A stretch of DNA of 64,000 nt, taken from contig NC_022575.1 of NCBI RefSeq assembly GCF_000477415.1, positions 434,001 through 498,000 on the forward strand, given 5' to 3'. The notes under the pieces are model-generated. The model was not told the DNA's origin. It did no database searches and was given only the letters and a program-made list of their open reading frames with translations. The position numbers and the translations under genes were made by a program. This stretch comes from Mycoplasma parvum str. Indiana (lineage in GTDB: Bacteria > Bacillota_I > Bacilli_A > Mycoplasmatales > Mycoplasmoidaceae). Shown piece by piece: positions 43,904 through 53,984 of this stretch (positions are counted from its first letter, which is position 1; every line of letters starts with the position of its first letter).

Positions 43904-45088
43904 CTATTCTAGAATTTTTGTTACTGTTCCAGCCCCGATAGTTTTACCCCCTTCCCTAATAGAAAATTTAAAACCTTGTTCGATAGCTACAGAGCTAATT
44001 AAGCTAACAATAATTGGAGAATGGTCTCCCGGAAGAATCATTTCTACTCCTTGAGGCAATGCAATTTCCCCAGTAACATCAGTTGTTCTAAAGTAAAATT
44101 GTGGTTTATAACCTTGTCCAAAAGCTGTATGTCTTCCCCCTTCTTCTTTTTTCAAAGCATAAACTTCTGCTTCAAATTTTGAATGAGGAGTAATTGACTT
44201 AGGTTTTGAAAGAACTTGTCCTCTAGTTACTTCATTTTTTTCAACACCTCTTAAAAGAATACCTGCATTATCACCTGGAATAACTTCTTCAAGAGGTTTT
44301 CTAAACATTTCAATTCCAGTAACAATTGCTTTTCTAGTTTCACCAAAACCAACAATTTCAACTTCTTCCCCAACTTTTAATCTTCCTCTTTCGCATCTTC
44401 CAGTAACAACAGTACCTCTTCCAGTAATTGTTAATACATCTTCGATAGAAAGCAAGAAAGGTTTATCAATTTCTCTTACTGGAAGAGGGATATAATTATC
44501 CAAATAATCTAATAATTCTTGAATAGATTTTTCAGCTGCTGGATCCCCTTCTAAAGCCTTCAAAGCTGAACCTCTAACAACAGGAGTGTTGTCTCCATCA
44601 AAATCATAAGAAGTAAGTAATTCTTTAATTTCCATTTCAACAAGATCTAACATTTCAGCATCCATTACTGTATCACACTTGTTCAAAAATACCACTATTC
44701 TTTGAACACCTACTTGTTTAGCTAATAGAATGTGTTCTCTAGTTTGGGGCATTGGTCCATCAGTAGCTGAAACAACTAGAATAGCTCCATCAACTTGAGC
44801 AGCTCCAATAATCATGTTTTTGATATAGTCGGAGTGTCCTGGACAGTCAACATGAGCATAATGTCTTTCTTTTGTTTCATATTCAACATGAGTAGTGTTA
44901 ATAGTAATTCCTCTTTCTCTTTCTTCTGGAGCTCTATCAATGGAAGCATAATCTCTTGCTTCTCCTAAACCTAATTTAGAGCAATAAGTACATATTGCAG
45001 CAGTTAAAGTAGTTTTTCCGTGGTCAATATGGCCAATAGTACCAACATTTATATGTTCTTTGTCTCTACTAAACTTAACTTTCGACAT
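43904..45088 (-). CDS. tuf: Elongation factor Tu
   Basis: Delivers aminoacyl-tRNA to the ribosome. [17 protein letters not shown] is the P-loop (usual GHVDHGKTT), with [13 protein letters not shown] and NKCD for GTP binding. [14 protein letters not shown] and [17 protein letters not shown] belong to domains 2 and 3. 394 residues, complete. ATG at 45088. Its codon choice is the most conserved in the window, as expected for a highly expressed gene. Confidence 0.98.
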   Translation of the reverse strand: MSKVKFSRDKEHINVGTIGHIDHGKTTLTAAICTYCSKLGLGEARDYASIDRAPEERERGITINTTHVEYETKERHYAHVDCPGHSDYIKNMIIGAAQVDGAILVVSATDGPMPQTREHILLAKQVGVQRIVVFLNKCDTVMDAEMLDLVEMEIKELLTSYDFDGDNTPVVRGSALKALEGDPAAEKSIQELLDYLDNYIPLPVREIDKPFLLSIEDVLTITGRGTVVTGRCERGRLKVGEEVEIVGFGETRKAIVTGIEMFRKPLEEVIPGDNAGILLRGVEKNEVTRGQVLSKPKSITPHSKFEAEVYALKKEEGGRHTAFGQGYKPQFYFRTTDVTGEIALPQGVEMILPGDHSPIIVSLISSVAIEQGFKFSIREGGKTIGAGTVTKILE

Positions 45089-45129
45089 AATTTATCTAAC
45101 TATTTTTTTATTTTAATCCTTATAGGATT

Positions 45130-46635
45130 TTAACAATAATCGCTTTTCAAAATAATTTTTTCTCATAATTGACTAGAATTTTTAAACTTTTCATTTTGTC
45201 AAGACAATTTACTTCATTGTCTGTATCTATAGCTAAATAACTTTTTCTTTTGTTGATCAATATTTACCTCTTTCCAATTGCATTCTGAAACAGTTTCCTC
45301 TATCGCAAATAAAGCTGCTCCTATTCCACTTAATTGAATTCATTGGGAAATTACTAAAGATCTTCCCAATCCATTAGATTGAATAAGACTAAATAAATTA
45401 TTCTTAGTTAAACCTCCTCCAATTAAAATATCTTCTTCCATTACACCCGCTTCTTCTAATACTGCTCTTATTGAGAAGGCTAAGCCTTCAAAATAAGCAA
45501 TAATTCAATCTTTAGGAGTAGATTGATTATTTATCAAATAAAAAGAGGAATTTCAATTTTCTCTAGAAGATAGTAATCATTTGCCTGAAAAGAAAGGCAA
45601 ACAAAGAGGGCAAGACATTAAATTAAGTTGCTCTAATTTCATTGTGTCTAAATCATTAAAGTTATCGAAATTTAAATTAGCTTTTAATCAATCTAAAGAT
45701 TGACCACAATTAGAAAAGCTTCATTCTAGAGCAAATCTTGGAAATTCATTAACTTTCTTCCAAGCTAATGTAATTAAAGGACTATTTTCACCATCAAAAG
45801 ATTCCAATAAAGCTTCAAAATCTAATTCTTTTGGAACTAATTTCAATAAAAATGCTCCTGTTCCATAAACTAACGAAGAATTTATTTGATTAATTCTTTT
45901 TGCAAAGTGAAGAGCTGCCTGTTGATCTCCAACAACACCTTTTATATTTATCTTGTGTTTTCCTATTTCAATTCCAAAAATTTCTTCGTCATTTGCTATT
46001 AATGCGGGAAGTTTATCTTTAGGTATTTTAAAAAAATCACATAATTCTGAATCTCACTCTAAAGTTTTTAAATTTAATAAAGCTGTTCTTGAGGCAGAAG
46101 AATAATCGGAAAAAAATTTTTTGCCTTTAGTTAATTTATAAATTAATCAAGATTCTAGAGTACCCATTAAATAATCATTATTTAATTGATTTGCAAATTC
46201 TTTAATTAAATAATTGAGTTTAGTTGCAGAACTATAAGTAGTTATTCATAAACCTGTTCTTTCTCTAATAAAATTTCTATTTTCATCACTTAGTCCTTTT
46301 ATAAAATCTTCTGTTCTATTATCTTGTCAAGAAATTATTGGAGTCAAGGGTTTACCATTATTTTTATCTCATAACAAAACACTCTCTCTTTGTGTTGAAA
46401 TAGATAAAAAAGAGGGATAATCCTCTTTTTTTAAAGAATCCAATATATTAATTAAATTTTTTTCAACAACTTCTCAAAGTTCATTTCCATTATGTTCAAC
46501 TCATCCTTCTTTTGGAAAATATGTTTCAAAAGGAAATTCTTTACAAAATATTTCTTTTCTTACACTAGAAAAAAGTATTAATTTAAGACTAGTAGAACCT
46601 AAATCTATCGAAAGAACTAAATTTTCTTTAGTCAA
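45130..46635 (-). CDS. glpK: Glycerol kinase
   Basis: Phosphorylates glycerol. FGGY-family fold with NLVLSIDLGSTSLKLILF (ATPase motif), STQRESVLLWDKNNGKPL and ISWQDNRTEDF (glycerol site), RTALLNLKTLEWD, KGVVGDQQAALHF and YGTGAFLL. The usual YALEGS block reads FALEWS, with Trp from TGA, a departure worth noting. 501 residues. TTG start at 46635, no ATG in frame upstream before a stop. It lies after the 46690 gene, separated by a perfect palindromic terminator. Fits glycerol use with the GlpT-like transporter. Confidence 0.88.
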
Positions 46636-46653
46636 AATTAACTAAAATTTTAA

Positions 46654-46677
46654 CTACTTCCCTTATAAGGGAAGTAG
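46654..46677 (-). terminator. 24-nt perfect palindrome between the 46690 gene and glpK
   Basis: CTACTTCCCTTA and its exact complement TAAGGGAAGTAG, with no loop bases between the arms, 13 bp after the 46690 gene's stop and 19 bp before glpK. On the minus strand TTAAAATTTT follows, so it probably terminates; as a perfect dyad it could also be an operator. Confidence 0.6.
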
Positions 46678-46689
46678 AAAAAAACTAAA

Positions 46690-47340
46690 TTATTTGTTGT
46701 TTGGGTTAGATTTTGGGGTTTTGCTACTGTGAATAGTTTTCTTATCATTTCCATTAGCTGAAGAAGGGGCATTATCATTGAAAAATAACTTTTTAAAAAT
46801 ATTTTTGATATTAATTGCATAAGGCTTTAATTTCTTAATAAGTATTGCAACAAACTCATTTTTTTTAGGAGTAGGAGTAACATCTTCCTTTGAATCTATA
46901 TCTTTTATATCGTCATTATCATTCATAGATCTACTATTCTTCCCATCTGGACGCATTTCTTGAGCTTTAGAAATATGAATTCTTTTTTTATCAAAATCTT
47001 TTGGAACAACTTTAGGGGGCTTTCCATGTTCTATAGCATCTTTTATTTTTTCAATATCTAAACCTTTTTCATCGTCGCTAATTTTAGCTCCCTTTGCATG
47101 AGGTGTAGAAGTCTTTCGTATTACTCCCTTATCACTAGGTGTTGCTGAGCTGCTAACTTTAACGCCCGCATTTTTACCATTATCATCATTCAACTTTTGG
47201 GCGTTTATACTTTTAATTTCTTTCTTTTCCTTATCCCCTCCCCCACCACTTACACCAACTTTTTTAGAATCATCATTTAAAGGCAAAGCTTCAGAAGAAA
47301 CTATTTTATTATCCTTTTTATCGCCGGCAGAAAAAGCCAT
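46690..47340 (-). CDS. Disordered hydrophilic protein, unknown
   Basis: 216 residues of low complexity, rich in Lys, Asp, Ser, Gly and Pro (for example SGGGGDKEKK), with no signal peptide. One more ordered, basic segment (VAILIKKLKPYAINIKNIFK) lies near residues 165-185 and could be an amphipathic membrane-binding helix. ATG at 47340. It follows the NrnA-like gene by about 100 bp in the same direction. No family recognised; codon use and frame continuity support a real gene. Confidence 0.7.
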   Translation of the reverse strand: MAFSAGDKKDNKIVSSEALPLNDDSKKVGVSGGGGDKEKKEIKSINAQKLNDDNGKNAGVKVSSSATPSDKGVIRKTSTPHAKGAKISDDEKGLDIEKIKDAIEHGKPPKVVPKDFDKKRIHISKAQEMRPDGKNSRSMNDNDDIKDIDSKEDVTPTPKKNEFVAILIKKLKPYAINIKNIFKKLFFNDNAPSSANGNDKKTIHSSKTPKSNPNNK

Positions 47341-47446
47341 ACTATTTAACTCTTATATATTTAATAGCTTAAATATAAGCCTCTTTAATTATTAAAAAAC
47401 ACTAATAATTTTAATAAAATAAGACCCAATAGTCGACAAAAATAAA

Positions 47447-48772
47447 TTATTTTTCAACCTTCTTTTTCTTTGGTTTCGGTTTATCTAAATTACTTTTATT
47501 AAGTCCAACACTACCAGAAAATTCTTTATAATCTAAATCTCTTCCTTCATCTTCTGAAGAAAGAACTTTTTCTACAATATCTCCAGAAGTTTCTTTTTCA
47601 ACTTCGCTAATTAATTTTTGTGAAGTTGAAAAAGTAGACTCTTCTTCATCATTTAGTCCTAATCTTTGAGGAGGGAAAGATTTATTTTCATGTTCTTCTT
47701 TCAATTTATTTCTTTCTTCATCCTTACTCATCTTTCCTTTATTGTCAATAAATTCTTTAACTAATTCCCTTGCTCTATCTACTACATGCTGTACCTTCTC
47801 AAGACTATCTAAAGTAGTTCCTGAAGCATTAACATGTCCTCCACCACCAAACTCTTCAGCTAATTTTCTAACATCAAATTCCCCTAATGATCTAAAACTA
47901 GCTAAAATAGTGTTTTCTGCAACTTCAGCGAATAACATTCAGAGAATATTATCCTCAATATGGCCTAACGTGGAAACTAAACCACTACTTGTTGAATAAG
48001 GAGCGAATTGCTCAACAGTCCCCTTATCAATTAAATACCAAGCAAATTTTTCATCTTGTTTGTAATTTGAAAGAATAAATCCTCTAAGTTTTAATTCAAC
48101 TAAAGTTACTCTTTTCAAATTATTATTCAAAAATTCTCTATCTGCTCCAGCTCTTAAAGCTTTAGCGGCTAGCACTAATGTTCTAGGGGAGACATCAGAA
48201 TTACTAAAAGAACCACTATCAGTTATTATTCCTAGATAAAAGAAAGTTGCAGCTTTACTATTGATTGTTCATTGATAATAATCGCAAATTTGCAACAATT
48301 GACAACAACATGCTGCATAACTCGCATCAACTCAAGATAAATCTGTGTAATAATCAGTCAAAACATCGTGATGGTCCACTCTAATAACAGCCCCTCATTT
48401 TCTAGTTCCCAAGCCTTTAAAGAATTCATTAAACATTTGTGTTCTTTCTCCTATTGAAACATCAACTACTAAAGCCATTGCACTAGAAAAATTAAAATTC
48501 TCTGGCAATTGATCAAAATCCATTCTCAATCAAGGGAATACTCCCTGTGAACTTCCAACTACATAAATTGATTTTCCAGGAAATTGAGTTTTAAAAACCT
48601 CCTTCATTCCAAAGCCAGCCCCAAGACAATCCCCATCAGGTCTCTCATGAATAAAAATAACAATATTGTTAAATCTCTTAACATAATGTTGAAAATTTTT
48701 TAAGAAAAAATCTCTAGCCTTAGTTTGTTGAGAAATCACCCTTTCCATAGGTGATTTCTTTTTAAAAAACAA
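47447..48772 (-). CDS. DHH/DHHA1 phosphoesterase (NrnA-like) with long C-terminal tail
   Basis: Members degrade short RNA (nanoRNA), pAp or cyclic dinucleotides. FIHERPDGDCLGAGFGM, VIRVDHHDV (the DHH motif), FFYLGIITDSGSF and DHHA1 FGGGGHVNASG are all present and in order. The catalytic Asp/His set looks intact. After the DHHA1 domain there is an unusual hydrophilic tail of over 100 residues, rich in Glu, Lys and Ser, ending PKPKKKKVEK. Start either TTG at 48772 or ATG at 48748; the ATG sits in the loop of a 9-bp hairpin (48732-48740 with 48750-48758). Length 441 or 433 residues. Confidence 0.85.
48732..48758 (-). promoter_or_regulatory. Hairpin around the NrnA-like ATG
   Basis: GAAATCACC and GGTGATTTC form a 9-bp stem with a 9-nt loop that holds the ATG at 48748. 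If this ATG is used, the hairpin could limit translation; if the upstream TTG is used, it is within the coding region. Confidence 0.5.
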
Positions 48773-48845
48773 CTTAATTAAATAATTTAATCATTAAACA
48801 ATATATCTTCTTTGATTTTACCAGCTATTTTATTGAAACTAAAAA

Positions 48846-49643
48846 TTAGAGAGGTCCAAAAAAAAGATCCAATTCTTTAATTAATCCATCTTCATCATTT
48901 GAATATTTAGAAATATAAGTTGCTTCCTGACCTAATAAAAATAAAGCATTAGAAAGCGCGCAACTCCTTACACCTCCTTTTGTCATTGGAATATCATTAT
49001 GATTATCCCCGAAAGTCAAAATATTTGAATAAGGAACTCCAAAAAAATTAGCTACAAATTCAACAAAACTAAACTTGTCTTCTTGTTTGCTTTGAATTTC
49101 CAAATTAATTAAACCTGGATAATAAAAAATACTTACTTTAGGTTCTGGCTCAAACTTCTTAATATTTTTTATTATCTCTCTTACTTTTTCTCTATCACTA
49201 TCTTTATAAAAAAACTTAATTCCAACTAAAATAGAATTACTTTTTTTAAATGCTTCTAAAAATTTACGAGGATTATCAGAATCTAAAGGAATTCTTATAT
49301 TGCTTGTAAGAATAGCTCCCGATTGTAATAAAGAAAGCACATTTGGAGTTAAAAGAAGATATTTCAAAAATCTTTCACTAAGGCAGGAAGAAATTAAATG
49401 ATTGGTATGAGGATTATAAATATAACCCCCATTAAGACAAGAAATATAGGATTTTAATCCTAATTGCTCATAAATTGGTTTAGCATCATTTCAAGCTCTT
49501 CCAGTTGAAAAAGTAAAGAGAACATCATCCCTCTTTTCTTGAAATTTTTTTAAATACTCAATGCTCTCTTGAGAAACATCTCCTTGGCTGGTACACAAAG
49601 TACCATCCAAATCTGAAATTACTATATATTTGTAATTGGACAT
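48846..49643 (-). CDS. HAD-family hydrolase, Cof type (IIB)
   Basis: Phosphatase of sugar phosphates or nucleotides. YIVISDLDGTLCTSQG is motif I with both Asp; FTFSTGRAW is motif II; the C-terminal LTFGDNHNDIPMTKGG is motif IV, and a Lys in the middle domain should serve as motif III. The type IIB cap lies between (about residues 85-185). 265 residues. It overlaps the end of the upstream gene by 22 bp, indicating an operon with it and the pseudouridine synthase. Confidence 0.88.
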
Positions 49644-50077
49644 TCTTTATATAGAGGTACTAACTCTCTTCAATCCTTTAATTTAAATTTATCTAAATAA
49701 AATGAAATTTCATTCTTTTCTTTCTGTTGCAGGTCGCAAAAAAATAACTTATCTTTCCCCTCTGGATTTATATATATAGCTAAATTAGGAAAGACAAATC
49801 CTAATGATTTTACAAAAATAGTAATAAGTCTATTACTATTTCAACCAATTTCTTTTTCATCTCAATAAATAGATTCAATATTATTGAAAGTTAAATTTAA
49901 ATTTTTTAGTTCGGATTGTAAGCTTTCTATTAATTCGGGAACTATTTTTAATTTAGAAAAGCTTTTGGAAGAAAAAAAAGTTAATTCCCTTCTATTAAAT
50001 AATGAGAAAACTAAATTGTCTTCTACAAAAGTTAAATAAATAGATATTCTATTATCTTCCTCTATTACTTTATTTAT
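49622..50077 (-). CDS. Possible degenerate TsaB-like protein
   Basis: About 152 residues. The order of short strands and the helix FSKLKIVPELIESLQSEL, then NNIESIYW and LITIFVKSLGFVFPNLAIY resemble TsaB, the partner of TsaD in t6A tRNA modification, where 'HSE.LLP.I..LL', 'D.I.V..GPGSFTG.R' and 'KGLA' occur in this order. The glycine-rich GPGSFTG is missing, so the match is weak. No ATG, GTG or TTG precedes it after the synthase stop; ATA at 50077 is the first option. Its end overlaps the HAD gene by 22 bp. Confidence 0.45.
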
Positions 50078-50080
50078 TTT

Positions 50081-50773
50081 TTAGAATCAATTACTTTCAG
50101 GATTAAAAGAAGATAATAATTTAGTATCAATATTTAATTCAACTAGTTTGTTAGTAAATTCAATCGGCGGCAAAACTGTTACATTAACGGGTTTATTTTC
50201 CCAAGGATCTATAAAACTTAAACTAAATGAATGTAAATATTGACCAAAAGGGTCATTATCTAAAGGAGTTCCATATATTGAATCATTCAATACTGGACAA
50301 GAAAGAGTAAATAAATGTGCTCTTAATTGATGAGTTCTACCAGTTTTTAAACTAAGTAGAACTAATTGAGAAGAAATTGTTTCTGCATAAGTTAGAGCTG
50401 TTTTATATTTTTTTGAATTAGTAGCACTAAACTTTAATTTTTCTCGCTTATCTCTACCAAGAGAAAAAGAAATCTTAATTTTTGGGTGAGGAAGAGGAGA
50501 ACGAAGAATAGCTAAATACTTTTTATCTATTTTTTTTTCCTCAAATAATGCTTTCAAAGTTAATAAAGATAATTTATTTTTAGCTACTAATAAAAGACCG
50601 CTAGTGTTTTTATCTAATCTATTAACTAAATAAATTTCTTCTCCATACTCCTCTTTTAAAATATCTATTAAAGTATTTTTATCTGTAGTGTATTTATCCT
50701 TATGTACTAGCAAACCAGAAGCCTTATCTACTATTAAATAATGCTTAGTTTCAAAAACTTTTTTGAAACTCAT
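50081..50773 (-). CDS. RluA-family pseudouridine synthase without S4 domain
   Basis: 230 residues. The catalytic block YLVNRLDKNTSGLLLVAKN holds the active Asp, in NRLD where HRLD is usual; KKIDKKYLAI, LSLKTGRTHQLRAHLF and the C-terminal YLHSFSLSF are family blocks. No N-terminal S4 domain, as in RluA-type (tRNA/23S) enzymes. ATG at 50773. It is the second such enzyme in the window (the other is at 33504). Target unknown. Confidence 0.88.
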
Positions 50774-50841
50774 TTTTTTAATCCATTATCTCCCTAATTT
50801 AAAGCTTTAAATAAAAATATAAAGTCATAATTTAAAAATAT

Positions 50842-52011
50842 TTGGAAAAAAAACAAATAGAAATAAATGAAACAAATTCACAAAATAAAGATTATTTATC
50901 TAAATTTTCTAAAAAAATGATTCATTTATTAAGTAAATATAAATCACCAAAATTATTTACTGGTTGTTACGAAGAATATCACTTAGCAGAAGGAAAATTC
51001 TTTAGTGACAAAACTGTAGGACAATTATTGGGTAAATCAGGAGAAAGAAAAGACGAATTCTTTCTTTTAACTGGCGTAAAACCTCATTTAGAGTATTCTG
51101 GGGAAGAACCTATTGTAGTTCTTTCTAAATACAATGTAAGAGATATTAAGTTAGCAAGCTTGCTAACTCAAAAATTTAAAGTTTCTAAAAGTTGATCTTC
51201 CAATTCAATTCATAAAAATTTCAAAGAAATAGAAAAACAAATTATTTCAGAAGAAGAAGAAATTGGAAGAGAAACTCTTAAAAATATTGATGCTGAAATA
51301 AATAGTATTTATCTATTTCAGATTGTAGGCAGAATGGCTAATGAACAATATTCCACTTCGCAAACTTTATTAGAACATTCTCTACAAATTAGTGAAGTTT
51401 CTGCAGAATCTGCCTTACAACTAAATTTAGATAGTAAAAAAATTAAAAAATTAGCTTTTTTTCATGATATAGGTAAATTATTTTTTCCGTATTATGAACA
51501 CACTTCCGAAAAGGTTTTTAATTTCATTTCTGAATTAATAGATGATTCAGAAATGAAAGAAATAATTACTACTCATCACAATTCTCTTTTATCTTTCACT
51601 TCTCCTTACATTTCTCTCATCTCATTAATTAATAGAGTAGTAACTCAACTTCATTTTCTTCCTACCAATAATGATTCACTCAAACTAAAAGAGAAATTCC
51701 AAATTTTTTGAGAAAAACAAAAAAAAGAAGAAATTATTTCTTCTTTTTATATTCTTTCTTCTAGTCTTCATTTTTGATTTATATTTAATGAAGAATTTGA
51801 TGAAATGAAAAAAACTTTATTGCAAGAAGAATGAACTCAAGAACTTAATTCTTTATTAAATATAAATAACAATGAAGAAAATAAAAATACTGAATTATCT
51901 GGCCTAAATATCTCTTTTTATTGATTACCTAATCAAAAATATCAAGCTTCTATTTATAAATTAAAAATGTTTCAAAATGAAGAAATGTCTAAATTAATAC
52001 TTAAGACTTAA
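50842..52011 (+). CDS. RNase Y-like KH-HD protein, divergent copy 1
   Basis: 389 residues from TTG at 50842. A KH-like segment VGQLLGKSGERKDEFFLLTG (RNase Y 'KGRIIGREGRNIRTLE..TG') is followed by a linker and the HD domain: LLEHSLQISEVSAESALQLN, then AFFHDIGKLFF, with a second ITTHHNS. The C-terminal part after the HD domain lacks the conserved DKLSAARPGAR-type segment seen in true RNase Y. No membrane anchor at the N-terminus. RNase Y starts mRNA decay in Firmicutes. A close relative follows 24 bp downstream, and one of the pair may have lost or changed its activity. Confidence 0.7.
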
Positions 52012-52035
52012 ATAATTTTTTAAACAAAAAAGAGA

Positions 52036-53196
52036 ATACTAGAAGAAAAAAACTTAATTAATAAAGAAATTTCAATAGATCAATGTCTTTTTGAGAAATT
52101 AATTCTCAAAACAATTTACAACTTAAAAATACCTTCTGATTATTCTTCTCACTTTATTCCTATAAAGAAAAAATTTCAATTGAATTATTCCACTTCTTCA
52201 GAAACTAAAAAAGAAAAAATTAAAGAATTACTAGATACTTCTACTCAGTTAAGTAATCTCTCTAGCGAGATTACTGGTTTTAGAATTTTAGCACCTAAAG
52301 ATTATGAAAAGAGAACAATTTTTCCAATTTGTATAGAAATCTCACAAACTGCTGAAGAACAATCCAAATTGAAATTTGATTATGAAAAGATGGAATTTGC
52401 TTCTTCATTTTTTCAACAATTAATCAATGATTCATCTATCTCTCTCCAAGAAATTAATAAAGAAAAATTACAAACTTTTTTTGAAGAAATTATTATTGAA
52501 TGCAAAGAAAAAACAAGAGAACTAGGTAAAAAAATTCTTGTTGATTTTTTGAATTACAAAGATGAAGAAATTAATGAGGAATTAAGTTATTTAGTTGGAA
52601 AAACTAAATTTTTCTTTTCTTACCACCAAAATTTATTAGAACATCTTTTAGAAGTTAGCATTTTTAGCGCTAATTTCGCCTCCCAAATAAATTTGAATTT
52701 AATAGAAGCCAAAAGAGCTGCTTTTTTTCATGATATAGGAAAAGTAGTGGGACAATATTCCGATCATGTAATAGAAGGAATTAAGTTAGCTAATCAATTT
52801 AAACTAGATAATTACATAATTGAAACTATTCAGTTTCACCATAATTATGAAACTAATATAAATAATCCTTATTTATCCATTGTTAGATCAATGGATAAAT
52901 TGTCTGCTGGAAGACTAGGTGCTAGACCTTTTCAATTAGAAAAGACTAAAGAAAGAAAAGAAAAAATAAATTCTCTTTTATCTGACATTAAAGAAATTTC
53001 TAAAGTAGAATTCCTTGCTGGAGGCCATATAATTAAAATTTTTTTAAAACCAGAAGAATTTAAATGAATTGAGTTAGAAAATATTAAAAAGAGAATAGTA
53101 AAAGTAGTAAAAGAATCGGATTTAAAATATCAATACAATTACCAGTTTCTATTGAAACTGGAATTCAGTGATTCTTTTTTACTTGATGATTATTAA
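52036..53196 (+). CDS. RNase Y-like HD protein, copy 2
   Basis: 386 codons from an ATA at 52036; the first TTG is at 52180, and no ATG or GTG comes earlier. The HD domain NLLEHLLEVSIFSANFASQIN and AAFFHDIGKVVG, then FHHNYE, and the diagnostic tail SMDKLSAGRLGARPFQLEK with FLAGGHIIKIFLKPEEF match RNase Y well. The KH region is degenerate (FPICIEISQTAEEQ), and there is no N-terminal TM segment. Together with copy 1 it seems to split conserved RNase Y features: copy 1 keeps the KH block, copy 2 the C-terminal block. Confidence 0.72.
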
Positions 53197-53227
53197 AAAG
53201 CCAATAACATTAAATTAGGTTAATATC

Positions 53228-53303
53228 GGAGGTATAGTTCAGTAGTTAGAACACTCCCCTGATAAGGGAGAGGTCGATGGTGCGATCCCATCTACCTCCA
53301 CCA
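53228..53303 (+). tRNA. tRNA-Ile (GAT)
   Basis: Acceptor GGAGGTA pairs with TACCTCC; A plus encoded CCA end at 53303. Anticodon stem CTCCC/GGGAG encloses CTGATAA, anticodon GAT. Confidence 0.95.
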
Positions 53304-53306
53304 TTT

Positions 53307-53383
53307 GGGGATTTAGCTCAGTTTGGCAGAGCATCTGATTTGCACTCAGAAGGTCGTGGGTTCGAACCCCATAGTCTCCACCA
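53307..53383 (+). tRNA. tRNA-Ala (TGC)
   Basis: Acceptor GGGGATT pairs with AGTCTCC; anticodon stem TCTGA/TCAGA encloses TTTGCAC, anticodon TGC; T-loop TTCGAAC; encoded CCA. Three bases after tRNA-Ile. Confidence 0.95.
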
Positions 53384-53443
53384 TTTTGTAACATTCTGAA
53401 TTTTTCCCCAAAAAGGTAAAAATAATTATTTAATAAAAACTAA

Positions 53444-53942
53444 CTAAATAAAGCTTGTAGGTTGTCGATCAAATCAAACAGGTCTTTTTAAAAACAATTT
53501 TTTATAACAGTTATAAACAAATTCAAAATTTTCTCTTTTTAATTCCAATTCTGGAGAATCAATGCCAGTTAGTAAAGATAATCAAATATTTTTTCTAATT
53601 CCAGAATTTGCACTTTCATTTTCATCAAAAAGATTAAATGACTCTTTAAGACTTTTGAATTTTTTAAATTTCTTCATCATTTTGCAATCAAGATAAACAC
53701 AACCATTTTTCAGTTTTTCTTCTTCTATTTCTTTTAATTCATCGCAATTTTTAATTTTTTCAAAAATTGCATTTCCAGAAATAGTAAGTCCATTTTTTAA
53801 CTTCTTTTGTGTTTTTTCTTTCAACTTTTAAATTTTTATAAAGTTCTTTTAAATCTTGAATTTCTAAATCAAAAAGATTATTTCAATTTTCAACAAAAAT
53901 ATCAATTCTTCGTTGAAAATTTTCTTTCTTCTCTAAATTCAT
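53444..53942 (-). pseudogene. Broken hypothetical gene (frameshift near 53824)
   Basis: The first frame from ATG at 53942 starts MNLEKKENFQRRIDIFVENW and runs into LKELYKNLKVERKNT. A second, longer frame from TTG at 53824 reads LKEKTQKKLKNGLTISGNAI through KSLKESFNLFDENES to a stop at 53444. The two overlap at an A-rich stretch (AAAGAAAAAACACAAAAG) where one base would join them to about 165 residues. Both are hydrophilic, Lys-rich and helical. No family recognised; its place beside the decayed hsdS suggests a remnant of the same restriction region. Confidence 0.45.
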
Positions 53943-53984
53943 TTTCTCTCAAAGTTTTCTTTTATATCTTCATATGCTAATTTT

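Noticed and set aside
48732-48758. Terminator between the NrnA-like and HAD genes
   Set aside because: The hairpin lies at the start of the NrnA-like gene in the wrong place for the HAD gene's end, which has its stop at 48846 and no T-run after it.
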